The notes under the pieces: model-generated
What the model saw: only the letters and a program-made list of their open reading frames with translations
Told to the model about the DNA's origin: nothing
The model's database searches: none
Shown: one piece after another, positions 21,835 through 33,659 of the stretch
How the letters are laid out: each line of letters starts with the position of its first letter
Position numbering within the stretch: position 1 is the stretch's first letter
Position numbers and translations under genes: made by a program
Origin: Nemertoderma westbladi
Taxonomy: Eukaryota > Xenacoelomorpha > Nemertodermatida > Nemertodermatidae
Direction: 5' to 3'
NCBI GenBank assembly: GCA_032718475.1
Contig: JAUCBJ010007126.1
Coordinates: 1 to 64,000 of the forward strand
DNA length: 64,000 bases

Positions 21835-22900
21835 TTACCAGCCATACTTCAGTACGTCAAGCCCTGGGGGACTGTCATTTAATGCTGCAACCCAGTACAT
21901 TGTTTGTAGTCGAGCACGCATCACATGTAACGTAACTGCAGCTTCTGTTGGTGGTAGCATCTGTAATTTAGCCAGACCTAATTTTCTACAGTAAGACTTC
22001 ATTCGCATGGATTTGAAGGTGGTTCCCACTTGACAGCCATACCAATCTTTAATGAAATTCAGTCCTTCTTCTAACCATTCATGGTCTTCCGATTTGGGAA
22101 CCCTAAAGGCTGTGAATGTGTGCGATGACAATTTCTGCAATTCAGAAACCTTCCCTTTCCCAAATGGGTATGATACAGTATCACAACCGGAGAGAGCATG
22201 TAATGGTAGTAGTGAAAGGCACTTATCTTCCAGTTTATAACATGTTTCATTGATGTCGACAACCTTACCATCGTGCTTCCTCATCGTTATTTTAGCTAAC
22301 GGTTTGTGAATCCAAACAAAATAAACAATAATACAAAAATATCGGTATCATCTGCTATTATTTGCACGTGTTCTTTGACATTGGCAATTTTAAGTAAACA
22401 GTGAATAATGTTAACATCGTCTTCTTCATGTAAATAGTCAGTGTTTGACTCACCACTAAGGTGAAGATTACCACAACATCCATATTGGTTGCTGCATATT
22501 TGTTTGATTAGCAACGTTTAGTTTTGACTAGATTTCATATGTCCTCCCTTGTTGGAAGAGGTGTGTTGGTTGTCAATATGCATACATGACTGTGGTATTT
22601 TGTCCTTGCTTCTGTGATTTCGATCATGGTCTTTAGTGCTTCTATCTATATAGTGATATATACAAATATCACATAAGTGTCGCAATCGATATTGGTGCTG
22701 TTTCGGAAAAAATGATATAGCCTCTTAACGAATTGTATAACATTTACTCCTTTTGGCCAAGCCATGTGAAATAATCCTTCATTTCCATCAAAGATTACAG
22801 CGTCTACAGATGGAACAATATATTTTGGACTGCTATCGCAATAAATCGTCAATTGATTAACTATTGTTGACTTGTTTCCGAAAAAGTCAGCTGGTACCAA
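21835..22900 (-). pseudogene. relic of a transposon-associated DDTD / LSGCDTVS gene family
   Basis: Minus-strand pieces, in order: FDGNEGLFHMAWPKGVNVI (22646-22900); HVQIIADDTDIFVLLFILFG (22296-22514); LLPLHALSGCDTVSYPFGKG and a C-terminal FLHC-like block LHVMRARLQTMYWVAALND (21835-22284). I recall this order (x-DDTDxxVLL, then LxGCDTVSxxxGKGK, then a conserved tail) from a repeated gene family in cnidarians, fish and molluscs. The acidic motifs suggest a PIN/FEN-like nuclease, but that is inference. Breaks separate the blocks, so it is probably dead or has unseen introns. Confidence 0.55.
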
Positions 22901-24406
22901 ATTTTGCTGAATATCTCCTACCAGTAACGATCTCTAAAATTCCTAATGATGTAGGAGGCCTATTCCAACCTGGTTTTAATAAAAAACACAAAACACAAAA
23001 ACCTTACATTTACTTTGTGCCAAATTAATGTCAAATCTTTTAATATTCGGCATTCACTACCGAATTTTTTTCAAATTCGGCTTGGTTCTTGTTCGTCAAA
23101 ATTTTAAATTTAGTCGATCCATACTATGCAGCCTATGGCTGGCTGTATGGGCAGCGCAGATGGGTGTTGAGGGTGTTGGGGGTATGACTACTATCCTACC
23201 ACTAATGGACTAAAAATATGTGCTAAAGTAATGGAATAGTGTATACACTACTGCGGGATACAACATGGACACATGCAGACAGCAATACTGCAATACACAG
23301 TACAGTGATTGTAATCACCATTATATGAAGTGATCGCAAATATATATAAAATTCAAGTTACTGAATAAAGTTATTTCAATGTAAACAATGCATACAGGTA
23401 CATTATGCACATTAAGAAAACACAACACTCATCTTGATTGGAACTGTAATTATAAATAAGAACACATAAAAGCAAACCTAGTTATTTTTAACTAATATAT
23501 ATCACGAAGTAGATGGCTTAAAATTTTTTATTTATGTCGGTTGCCATAAAGAAATTATATGAAAATTAGATATTCAACATAATATATTTATCCAAATGTA
23601 GTGCACTTATCACTTATCATTTTCAGGAAACCTCCACCACAGTTTTAAGGGTTATAAGTCTCTTATTAAGTACTGGTCGCCATGGAAACGTGTACTTGTG
23701 GCCGCCATGTCTGAATTCCAAGTGGCTAGCACGTGTTTCTTGCACAGTGCCCCGAAATGAACATTTGTACCAAATCTCATGCTTGTACCACAATTTGAAC
23801 AATTCTGCCATAAAAACCACATTAATCTGCCATACTATGAAAAGACATCAATAAAAGAATATCACCATGCCTGTAATTAATTTACAATGTTATATCATAA
23901 CTCATTCCTATTTTGATTACAACATTGAATTTACTGCTATACTAACTTTAAGATGACTGACAATCGCAAAAAATAACAGAATGCGACCTTTTACACCAAA
24001 TTGTATACAATAGTAGCAATATACAGTACATACAAATAGTAAACAAATTTTGTACCAAATAATTCCTTTCGGAACAAAAATAATATATCTATGAATATAT
24101 TGTACACAATTAGTAAACAATCCCATGGAAAACGTTTTCACAAAGAAAAATATTACAGCATAGTCTTGCAAATTAATAGTTAGGCCTAAGTAAAGCTTAT
24201 GCAATTTGGGTTAGGCCCTAGCTTATTTGTCAATCTGCCATCTTGTCTATCAGTGGAATATGATAATTGAAAGTACCGACATACTGACTAATGGGGGGGC
24301 TTGGTATATAAATATAATAAATGGGTAAACACTAAAGTCTTGTCTATCAGTGGAATATGACAGGAAATGTTGTATACTAGCTGCAGTCTATCTATCTATC
24401 TATAAA
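22901..24406. other. no gene seen
   Basis: AT-rich. The ORF at 23623-23820 (minus) lies in sequence with GGTCGCCATGGAAACGTG and CATTTGTACCAAATCTCATG, which looks like a worn dispersed repeat, but I have no second copy here to confirm it. Confidence 0.4.
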
Positions 24407-24660
24407 GGGCATGTTGCATTGCAGCTGCATTAATTAAGAATGCTATGCCGGCTTATTGACAAAATTATGCCACCATAACTACTTATCATATCACCAATGA
24501 TTTTCCTGAGATTATCCACATCTTCAAATCGCCAGATTGCTCTGTTAAAGTGACACGCTTGAGCTGGTGTATGAGATACTTTATGCTCAATAGGTTCTGT
24601 TGGGAGTTTGTGCCATCCAGAGATTCAGTGTTCTCAGTAGTTAGAACCCATCATGAATTA
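24407..24660 (-). pseudogene. very degenerate C-terminal fragment of the RTE-like LINE
   Basis: The reverse complement aligns with the end of the family (GCATGTTGCATTGCAGCTGC, then TGCCGGCTTATTGACAAAAT, then CATCCAGAGATTCAGTGTTC). It has many indels and no open frame. It lies tail-to-head against the plus-strand copy at 24760. Confidence 0.75.
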
Positions 24661-24759
24661 TAACATTTGGTGGGAATCCCCAGGACAACAGCAACATGTT
24701 GCTACATTCCAACCAATGCATCAGAGCTAGATAATTAGTTAGTTAGTTAAAAGCTCATC

Positions 24760-26030
24760 TATCCCATCATAGTAGACATGTACCGTACAACAAGAGTCCC
24801 ACAAGAAATGAAAACAAATAAGTTGGTGCCAGTTCCCAAGAACAGGACAGGCATCTGGTTGTTATCCTTGTTGACTTCTTCAAGGCCTTTGATTCAGTCT
24901 CTCGCTCACGTATGTTCAGCATACTTTCATTATATGGGATTCCTGATGAAATTATTGCAGCAATCAGATCAGTATACGATGGTTCGACAACATTTGTGTC
25001 TACTGTTGACGGTGACACAGAACCATTTGAAGTGTTATGGGGCGTCCTCCAGGGAGACACACTTGCACCATTCTTGTTCATAATTGTTGTTGACTATGTT
25101 CTACGCATGTCCTTAGATCATCATAATGATGATGGAGTGATGATAACTCCACCTACTGGCTCTAGAAGTCGAGGAAATCCTGCCAAGTACCTAACAGATC
25201 TAGACTTTGCTGATGACTTAGGAGTACTCACTAGAGGGAACCCAACGGCTCCTCAGCTCATTAGAACATGCTGCTTCTAGTGTTGGTCTTTTTATTAACT
25301 CCAGAAAGACCAAAATTTTGACAGTTAACTTTGAAAGTCCTCAGCAAGTCTCTGCTCGGATGAGCATAAGCTCAAAAGATGGTAATCTTGAGCATGTGGA
25401 TGACTTCTGTTACCTGGGATCATGGATCCGGAAGTCAGGTGAGGACCTTCGAATACACAAGGGAAAAGCATGGGCAGCCTTGAATAGGCTTTCCAGGATT
25501 TGGAAGTTCCCGAGAATTAATCGGAAACTTAAGGTCCGATTATTTAGAGCAGCAGTAGTTCCAGTACTCCTCTATGGGAGTCCATGCTGGGCTCTAACTG
25601 CTGAGGACACCAAATCTCTGGATGGCACATTCACAAGAATGCTACGCCGGGTTCATTGTGTCAAGTACAATGCTCACATCTGCAACCAGACACTATATAA
25701 CATTGGAGGTGTCTCATTGGTTCCCCCAAGCTTGACACTAGAACAAAATCGCCTCCGCTTTGCAGGACATTGCTTTCGCCGTGAGGACCAGCCAGTGCAT
25801 AATCTTGTACTTTGGCAGCCTCATGGAGCGAATAAGCATGGTGGACAGCCCATGACTTTCTTGAGACGCATCTTAAAGGACACTGGCGTTGAAGATGCGG
25901 ATGATCTAGCAAATGTCATGGGTGATAGGGAGTTGTGGCGGTGCAATTTTGTCGATAAGCCGGCACGGCACAGCATTCTTAAAAATGCAGCTGCAATGCA
26001 GCATGCCGATCCTAGTAGTAGTAGTATCAG
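24760..26030 (+). pseudogene. RTE-like LINE copy, internally deleted RT plus C-terminus
   Basis: It opens with the RT segment around MYRTTRVPQEMKTNKLVPVP, drops the fingers region, and resumes at the FFKAFDS-like palm, GVLQGDTLAPFLFIIVVDYV and the catalytic LDFADDLGVL (24912-25280). A frameshift near 25240 precedes the post-RT region VDDFCYLGSWIRKSGEDL and the same C-terminal domain as at 20 kb (25318-26049). It ends GATCC(TAG)n at about 26008-26024. The catalytic FADD box is present, but the deletion and frameshift make the copy dead. Confidence 0.9.
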
Positions 26031-26059
26031 AGCTAGAGCAAGCAGTTAATTTTTTGAAA

Positions 26060-26420
26060 GGCATTTCTGGCGACATGAATGCACACATTGGACCAGAAAA
26101 CATCAAGGGTTATACGTATAACACCAGTTTGAATAAAACAAACGGGTGCTTACTCTTTAACCTAATGGAAGAATGTGAATGGATACCAATAACCACTACA
26201 TTCGAAAAGTGGAAGAGTAGGTTATGGAACTTCAAAGTGCAGCTGGACTACATCCAGATGACAAAAAGTGGATGAGGAGTGGAGGCATGACATAAACAGC
26301 TAATTCAACCTAACTGGTTCGGACCACTGCAGAGGTCCGCCTCAGTTTCAGAGTCAGCAAACCCAGGATAAATAAGCGAATCAACTGTGATTGGGATAAA
26401 TTTAGAACTAACTATAAGTA
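26060..26420 (+). pseudogene. LINE endonuclease fragment
   Basis: Plus-strand reading gives GDMNAHIGPENIKGYTYNTS, NGCLLFNLMEECEWIPITTT and QLDYIQM. These correspond to the G-D-x-N-A and Q-x-D-Y-I motifs of apurinic-like endonucleases in RTE/CR1 LINEs. Stops follow at about 26272. It is a different copy from the LINE fragment directly upstream. Confidence 0.65.
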
Positions 26421-26665
26421 AAAGTTCAGGTATCAGCCACGTTCATCAGGAACTCAAATGAGTGGCATGGCAAGACTATGATGATACTAGTAAGATATAT
26501 CTTAACTTCATGCTCTTTATTTTATAACACTCTTATTTTTACTGTAATACTGTATAACTAACAGCCGACATCAGTCATCACTTGAATAATGAATTGATGG
26601 TCATTACACAAGACTTCTATGGCAGCACTAAATATCAGCAGGAGACAAATGTCATACACCGAGTG

Positions 26666-27374
26666 TTAAAACAATAAAATAGGACATGGGGTCTATTCCC
26701 TCAGATACTACCTAGCATTTAGGGCCACTTGGGCCACTGTTAGTACTCAGGCACTAGGCCCATCAAAAAACACACAACAAAATACCAAATCGATTTTAGT
26801 GCTACATAAACCCAACCCAACTACCACAAGAAAAATTGCACCAAACCATACAGTAACTACAGGTTCCGGTAAGTATTGCACGAAATAGGCTATCCCATAA
26901 ATTACGAAAAATATAGGACATTTTGTCCGCCGAAAAAGGTAAGTCTAAGTAATAAATTTTATAAAAATAAAAGGGTTTCGGAGATTTAAACACTGAACCC
27001 TGGGATTCGTGGTTCTCCTCATCAGCAGTGTGCCACGAACCCCACCTCTACCCTAACAAAACTGCACCACTAAATTAAGATAATGACCAATAAATTAGAA
27101 ATCCTACCGTACCACCCAACAGAGTTGAAACCACCCACCCCCAATGTATGTTACCATCAGCCCCAAATGCATAAACATGATTTCCCAACTGAATGCAACT
27201 CTGAATTTTCTTGTGGTAGTTGGGTTGGGTTTATGTAGCACTAAAATCGATTTGGTATTTTGTTGTGTGTTTTTTGATGGGCCTAGTGCCTGAGTACTAA
27301 CAGTGGCCCAAGTGGCCCTAAATGCTAGGTAGTATCTGAGGGAATAGACCCCATGTCCTATTTTATTGTTTTAA
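26666..27374. mobile_element. foldback MITE flanked by TTAA
   Basis: Inverted arms of about 175 bp (26670-26842 and 27208-27370) are nearly identical. They start AACAATAAAATAGGACATGG and end TTTCTTGTGGTAGTTGGG. TTAA lies at both outer edges (26666-26669 and 27371-27374), fitting a TTAA-targeting (piggyBac or Kolobok type) transposase. The core of about 365 bp is noncoding and the copy is non-autonomous. Confidence 0.85.
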
Positions 27375-28249
27375 TATGAATATTACAATCCCTCTAAAGT
27401 CGTAGTTGTCAACATCATATACACCGAGTGTGACATACATGATTACATACAAGGGCCTAAATTCCTCAGTCCAAGCACACTCGACCTAGTAATATATAGT
27501 AGTATGGACTGACATGTGTTCTATAGACATACCTATCGCATACTAACTGATGGCAACTGGGGCAGGGCAATAATTTTAGAAGAATTAGTGTTATGGACTC
27601 ACTCACAAAATTTACGACTCAATCTTAACAAAGTGTTTGTCCCATTGGTGGCAACCTGATCAAGAACAGGTAGGAGGAGCCCTGCACAGTACAGGAATAT
27701 ATATTGTATTGGGAATAATGTATTCGCTAATGAATGTGTAACTTGTTCAAGCCTCCTACAATGTCTCTGACAAAACAATGTGATGCGTTCTTGAACCATG
27801 CAGCAATGAACACTCCCAGTAAGTAATTAGGCCCTAGCTCTAATAACTGTTAGTGGTGTGAAGAGAGGACATTTCTCTTTTACCGAGAATAACAGAGATA
27901 GATTAGCTGTACTTTCTGAGCTTCACTCATTGCCTCATTAATTTTTCTCTTCATCCTAAAATTATACATGCGGATGCTGCTTAGTAACTAAATTGACAAG
28001 GATATATATTATACAGTTATAATGGTAGGTATCAATGGTATGCAGGATTTTACCAAGGGGAGGGACTGAGCTCAAGGTGGGCGGTGCAAAATAAATTGCT
28101 GAGAAATGGATGCCCTAGGGGGTATAGTTCAAGGGAGGTGGGTGGGGGGGGGGGGGGGGGATTAAATTATAATATTAAACAAAAACAGTCCCCTACAATG
28201 CAGAATTCAGATGAGGATTTCTGAAAACCATAAAAGAATACAATTATCT
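27375..28249. other. no gene seen; poly-G tract near 28142-28160
   Basis: The word ACACCGAGTG just outside the left edge of the MITE recurs at about 27419. Nothing else is recognised. The minus ORF at 27599-27799 has no known similarity. Confidence 0.4.
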
Positions 28250-28312
28250 TCATTGAAAACTTCCTCTATGCAGACGATTTGTTGTTAGTACTCAGCAATC
28301 CTCAATTGGCCT
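28250..28312 (+). pseudogene. isolated RT active-site remnant
   Basis: The plus strand reads ENFLYADDLLLVLSNPQLA, a textbook LINE RT palm box (YADD with hydrophobic flanks). No adjoining RT motifs can be read, so it is a tiny relic. Confidence 0.5.
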
Positions 28313-29429
28313 AGAATGCAAGATCGATTCTCTCTCTGTCCTGTGAGCAAATTAGGCAAGATTACAATTTTAGAAATATAAAACAACATGACTAATCTCC
28401 ATGTGACTAACAGCGGTGGCTCTAGGAATAACTCCAGCTCTTCCACAATATTGAGTAAGCACTTCTGGTTCCCCATTTCAGAGCCACTGTTCTTCGAATG
28501 GTAATCTTAACAACACTATACATTCTATCCGACTTTTGTCTCAGCCCTTTCACAGAAATAGTGGTTGGATTGGACTATATGTTGGTTACTTACGAAAGTT
28601 ATTTTTGAAACCCAATGACATCTCTATCTTTCACCTGCTGGTCAGAATCAATGTTCCATGTCAGAAATAATAAAATTATGTATTACATGAAAAACTAACA
28701 GCTTTTGATACTTGATGTATAATTAACCTTGCTCGTTAATGCTTGCTCGAAAAATTATAAATCTCACACAGGTTAGAAAAAACCTATAGTTATAGCTATA
28801 GTTAGCTTATAACTCTGGCACTCACTCTGCTCTATCACTTCTTAAGAAAGTGTCACTGTTTGTTTACATGGTGAAATATGGCAGCAGCAAGTTCGTGTCT
28901 GCCATGTAATCCGGCGTATGTGGCAAGTCACAAAGTCTAGCTGAGCATTCGTATTGTAGTATAATTAGTGGATCACATGTAGTTGTCATTGGAAATGCTA
29001 ATAAACGCTAATAAGTTGGTCAATCTTGGATGGAATGGAACAAAACTTGGTACACATGTTGTATATTATTTTCTTTGAGGAAGACTCAAAAGTATTATTA
29101 GCACATTATCTAATTATTATTTTCCAGATTCACAGATAGTCAATCTCCAGGGCCAACATATCCGCTGTAGAATGCCATCTGGAGTCATGAGTGGCATACC
29201 AATGAGAGCCGAAACTTAACTTAAGTCAATATATGGAACCAGAATGCTACCAACCAATAAAAGCATTGGTTACCCTAATAGGCTAGCAGATGCCCAACTG
29301 AACAAAGTGGACACGGTTGCTTGGGTTCTAATGTGGGTGGTTGGTTGCATAAAAATGCTACCAAAACTGAACAGCGAACTTTTAGTCTTTTAAAGCCTTA
29401 CTTACTATCATTGAAAATAATCAAATCTA
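28313..29429. other. no gene seen
   Basis: AT-rich with nothing recognisable. Around 29010-29060 it carries a worn phrase (AAAACTTGGTACACATGTTG) of a kind common in old dispersed repeats. Confidence 0.4.
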
Positions 29430-29780
29430 GAACTTTGACTACTTCCAGTATCTTGGATTATGGATAAAAGAGCTGCAGAAAAGAGAGGAAAGAAAGGAAA
29501 AGATAGCATTATGGTACGATACCACCTGTGCCAACTACTTATCTGAATGCACATCTACGATTCATTGGACACAGCTGAATAGGGTCATACAAGATCTACT
29601 TTTCTGGCAACCAGCCCCAGTTGAAATTACCGTGGAAGACCGACTATGTCATATAAAACCATCGATCAACATGATATGAATAGTGGAGTTCGGAGAACTG
29701 AAATTGCGATAACCATGGCAGGAAGCCTGGAAGGACCTCATTTCCACTGCCAGAGTTTGATTGACCTAGTAGTATTGACA
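29430..29780 (+). pseudogene. degenerate LINE C-terminal fragment
   Basis: Plus-strand traces of the post-RT region: FDYFQYLGLWIK-like sequence at about 29437, HIYDSLDTAE-like, then VIQDLLFWQPAPVE at about 29585. The last matches the (L/V)LFWQP motif of the C-terminal domain and is closer to the family at 61.7 kb than to the one at 20 kb. Many indels. Confidence 0.5.
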
Positions 29781-29834
29781 ATTTATCTTGGAAAGGAATG
29801 AATCATCCAACACATTCTATATTAATGCAGCATC

Positions 29835-29840
29835 TTTATT
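29835..29840 (-). terminator. possible poly(A) signal for the GPCR
   Basis: AATAAA on the minus strand, about 325 bases after the GPCR stop. The area is AT-rich, so a chance match is likely enough. Confidence 0.3.
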
Positions 29841-30164
29841 TAAAATGGTGTAACTTGTTTAATTTAATGTTTTTTGCATCTCTCATATCATTATGCCTTT
29901 TAAACATTAATGATTGTGTTATGTTGTGACTGTGTTATGCCAACATTGTGCATGTGGTTGAATATATATATATAATAATAATATGTTATGCTGTATTATG
30001 TATGTTATGTTTTGTTGTAAGTTATCATAATATTACTTAAAATAATTTCACTAACCAACTAGCAAAGTTGTTAAATTCAAGTGGCACATTCTAAAATACA
30101 AATACATATATTTACACATATACGATATTTAAAAAAAACCACGCCAGGTTACTTCAACTTGCCT

Positions 30165-31355
30165 TTATCTCCTGTCAATCATATGAGGGATTATATTTAT
30201 GTATCTACCCACATGTTGTTGTAAGCAGGCAGTGCAGCGGCAAGCAATGTGGAATACAAATTTTCGGTATTTGCTGCACAAAATGAAACAAAGTACAGGA
30301 TCTACCAGAGTGTTGCTATAAGTTGTAAATACAACAACGTTTTGTATTAGGCCCATATGTTCATTAGTCACTCCTATAAATGCTTTTGGATAAAAAAAAT
30401 TCAAAATTTGGACAATCCAAAAGGGCAAATAACAAATAGCAAATGAAATAATCGTAGCTATAACCATTCGACTTGTTTGTCGGTTCATACGTTTGATATT
30501 CATTAGTGCTTTGTTTCTCCTGCGACATTGGCGACTCGTTGCATTCCCAAGATCTTCTATTTCATCAGCAATTTCCAGTGTTGAATTATATGACGGGCCC
30601 TCCGAACAAACACTACTGCCTCTATCAGAATCAAACATGGGCAATTTTAAGTTATTGGAATTACCGTGGTTGTGATCTTCATTTTGTAAATTGGCCATTT
30701 CAATACATGCATTTAAGTCAGTGTTTATTTTGTGCAAGATAGCCCAATATGCCACACTGATGGAACATAAAGGTAGAATATAAATTAGGAAACACAGGCA
30801 TGTCAAATAGCCTTTATAGGTATCCCAAGGATGATTTACACTAGGCCAATCTCCTCTGCAGTCCCACTTATCTGGCGACAATCTACTTTCCATGTTCTTT
30901 GTAAAAATCCCAAAAGGCAATGCCAAAACTAAACTCATTAACCATAAACAAACAAGTGGCCATTTGTTTACAACCTTTCCTGATTTACCCTGGACCATGA
31001 CTTGGTAACGTTCAATACTCATAAGTGTGAGAGTGAAAATACTAGCTGACATAGAAAACACATCCAGAGAATATACTATGCGGCACACCACATCTCCAAA
31101 TATCCATGAACGCAGCACAGCTGTTATACCCATAAATGGACTGCCGATAATGTAGACTAAGTCTGCTACAAGGAGGTTGCAAACGAGATAGTCAATCATG
31201 CGAAGTCGTCTTTTTGATGCAGATACAACGACATACAATCCAAATGAGCACATACTTAGACCCATAATAAATATAATCGAATATAATATTCCTTTAACAA
31301 CCTCCGACGAGTTATTAATGTCATTTGATAATGTATGGTTTGCAAAATTATTCAT
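30165..31355 (-). CDS. rhodopsin-family (class A) GPCR, peptide-receptor-like, single exon
   Basis: An intact 396-residue seven-helix receptor and the only convincing host gene in the window. The extracellular N-terminus has glycosylation sites (NHTL, NNSS). TM1 is about 20-45; TM2 holds NLLVADLVYI; TM3 begins after the conserved Cys in GDVVCRIVYSLD and ends in SIERYQVM, an ERY form of the DRY motif. ECL2 has the partner Cys (KWDCRGDW). TM6 has ICYLPFWIV (CWLP replaced by CYLP) and TM7 has NTLVDPVLCFIL, an NPxxY variant ending in Phe. ICL3 is long (about 90 residues) and Ser/Asn-rich. A Cys-rich tail (CRCTACLQQ) may be palmitoylated. By eye it resembles the galanin/somatostatin/allatostatin group, but ligand and orthology are unknown. 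It should act at the plasma membrane through G proteins. The start is the first Met of the ORF. Confidence 0.9.
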   Translation of the reverse strand: MNNFANHTLSNDINNSSEVVKGILYSIIFIMGLSMCSFGLYVVVSASKRRLRMIDYLVCNLLVADLVYIIGSPFMGITAVLRSWIFGDVVCRIVYSLDVFSMSASIFTLTLMSIERYQVMVQGKSGKVVNKWPLVCLWLMSLVLALPFGIFTKNMESRLSPDKWDCRGDWPSVNHPWDTYKGYLTCLCFLIYILPLCSISVAYWAILHKINTDLNACIEMANLQNEDHNHGNSNNLKLPMFDSDRGSSVCSEGPSYNSTLEIADEIEDLGNATSRQCRRRNKALMNIKRMNRQTSRMVIATIISFAICYLPFWIVQILNFFYPKAFIGVTNEHMGLIQNVVVFTTYSNTLVDPVLCFILCSKYRKFVFHIACRCTACLQQHVGRYINIIPHMIDRR

Positions 31356-31740
31356 GATAATACTTTCAAATTATAATATCATCTCGGAAAATATTCACTT
31401 TGTAAACAATAACATATTTATTTAGTTATAATTATATTTATATTCACATTATTGACAACTGTAAATACATTTAATTTATCTCTGGATTGTGACAATTTCA
31501 TAATAAATTAATTGTATATGTGTTATCCGTCAAATGATATGTGGCATGCTTAATGGAGTCTAATGTATGTGCATTAATTGTAACAGTAACCTACAAAAGG
31601 TTGCCTGCCTACAAAAGGTTGAAACCAAGCATTTGTATATGTAAGATGGACTGACATGAATACAAGGACGATGATGTATAGTACATGATTGATTGTACCA
31701 ACCGAATAAACTCATTCTCAGACCCATAATTAATAATGTT
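31356..31740. other. 5' flank of the GPCR, no gene seen
   Basis: AT-rich. No promoter element is clear enough to call. Confidence 0.4.
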
Positions 31741-31809
31741 GAATATAAATAGGAACTTATTGTTTATATGTTTTAACATCCATAGATTGTATAATTTATT
31801 AAGTAATTT

Positions 31810-31985
31810 AAACAGGACTTAGGATGATCCAACTCTATAGCAAATGGAGCAGAAAAAATGAATTCGCCACCAGTGGGGATTGAACCTGCATCTCCAGATG
31901 AACGTTCAGGTATGCTAACCACTACACCACGGAGGCTCCTTCATCTTTCCGATTGATTTGCTATAGGTGGTAAGCTACCTTACGG
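31810..31985 (-). repeat. tRNA-like SINE unit, left copy
   Basis: The minus strand has an A-box-like TGGTGTAGTGGTTAGCATAC and a B-box-like GGTTCAATCCCCACT, in the order and spacing of a tRNA gene (Glu-like by the A-box region). CTATAGCAAAT occurs near both ends in inverse orientation. The acceptor stem does not pair well, so I call a SINE, not a tRNA. Confidence 0.65.
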
Positions 31986-32007
31986 TTGCTATTGAATACG
32001 GTTATAT

Positions 32008-32440
32008 TGAAAAATATCGAGATGAAAAATATCGTGAGTAAAAATAACGCGAGTAAAAACATCGAGTGTTGAAAAATATCGAGAGTAAAAATATCGAGTG
32101 TTGAAAAATATCGAGAGTAAAAATATCGAGTGTTGAAAAATATCGAGAGTAAAAATATCGAGTGTTGAAAAATATCGAGAGTAAAAATATCGAGTGTTGA
32201 AAAATATCGAGAGTAAAAATATCGAGTGTTGAAAAATATCGAGAGTAAAAATATAGAGTGTTGAAAAATATCGAGAGTAAAAATATCGAGTGTTGAAAAA
32301 TATCGAGTGTTGAAAAATATCGAGTATTGAAAAATATCGAGTGTTGAAAAATATCGAGTGTTGAAAAATATCGAGAGTAAAAATATCAAGTGTTGAAAAA
32401 TATAGAGTGTTGAAAAATATCGAGAGTAAAAATATCAACA
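32008..32440. repeat. minisatellite, left array
   Basis: Alternating units GAAAAATATCGAGTGTT and GAAAAATATCGAGAGTAAAA (14-16 bp variants), about 28 units. Same unit as the right array, in the opposite orientation. Confidence 0.95.
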
Positions 32441-32850
32441 GTAAAAATTTTTTTAAATAAGGGTTGTATGATAATTTTTTTCCTAAAACTGTTCTTGAAC
32501 AAAAAAAATGTGTTCTAGAACAAAAATATTTATCAACATTTGGTTGCTTTCACGCGTTCTATACGATTTATAAAAAGAAGTAGAAAATACTAGCTATTTA
32601 AAAAAATTTAAAATGTGATCTGGAACTATAAAATGTGTTCCAGAACAAAAATATTTATCAAAATTTATAGCTAGCACTTCTTTTATACTATTTATTAAAA
32701 AAATAGCAAAAACTAGCTAGTATAATAAATCTGGTAAATGGGTACCCAAGGTGTATTACATAATGCCATTCACTTGCACTGTTGTAACCCATGCACTGCA
32801 ATATTGTTCCATAATTCTAAATAAAATGCTAAAGCAAAATTCAATATTTT
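32441..32850. other. AT-rich core between the inverted arrays
   Basis: Contains a direct duplication: GTGTTCTAGAACAAAAATAT at about 32511 and GTGTTCCAGAACAAAAATAT at about 32636, each continuing into ACTTCTTTT/AGAAGT-type sequence. No gene. Confidence 0.55.
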
Positions 32851-33510
32851 TTCTCTCGATATTTTTCAACACTCGATATTTTTACTCTCGATATTTTTAC
32901 TCTCGATATTTTTACTCTCGATATTTTTACTCTCGATATTTTTACTCTCGATATTTTTACTCTCGATATTTTTACTCTCGATATTTTTACTCTCGATATT
33001 TTTACTCTCGATATTTTTACTCTCGATATTTTTCAACACTCGATATTTTTCAACACTCAATATTTTTACACTCGATATTTTTCAACACTCGATATTTTTC
33101 AACACTCGTTATTTTTACTCTCGATATTTTTCAACACTCGATATTTTTACTCGCGATATTTTTCAACACTCGATATTTTTACTCTCGATATTTTTCAACA
33201 CTCGATATTTTTACTCTCGATATTTTTACTCTCGATATTTTTACACTCGATATTTTTCAACACTCGATATTTTTTAACACTCGATATTTTTACTCTCGAT
33301 ATTTTTCAACACTCGATATTTTTACTCTCGATATTTTTCAACACTCGATATTTTTCAACACTCGTTATTTTCGATATTTTTCATCTCGCGTTATTTTTAC
33401 TCTCTACATTTTTTAATCACGTTAATTTTCAACACTCGTTATTTTTACTCTCGATATTTTTACTCTCGTTATTTTTACTCTCGATATTTTTCAAGTCTTG
33501 ATATTTTTCA
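32851..33510. repeat. minisatellite, right array (inverted relative to the left)
   Basis: Units CTCGATATTTTTA and CTCGATATTTTTCAACA. A homogeneous run of ten CTCGATATTTTTACT units at 32886-33030 stands out from the mixed remainder, suggesting local expansion of one variant. Confidence 0.95.
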
Positions 33511-33659
33511 CCATTACCTTGAATACAGTCCGCCCTTGCGGATGGATTTAATCTGTATCCCACCTAGTACAGTAGCAGTTATGACCTGTACTGCAAACGA
33601 ATCTTATTGTTTATATGTTTTAACATCCATAGATTGTATAAATTATTAAGTAATTTAAA

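Noticed and set aside
31810-31985. A functional tRNA-Glu gene
   Set aside because: A and B boxes are good but the acceptor stem does not pair and the unit continues into a repeated non-tRNA body with a second inverted copy.
31961-33416. ORFs of 140-221 codons rich in IFFNTRYFYSRYF
   Set aside because: Direct translation of the inverted ATCGAG minisatellites; they occur in several frames and on both strands.
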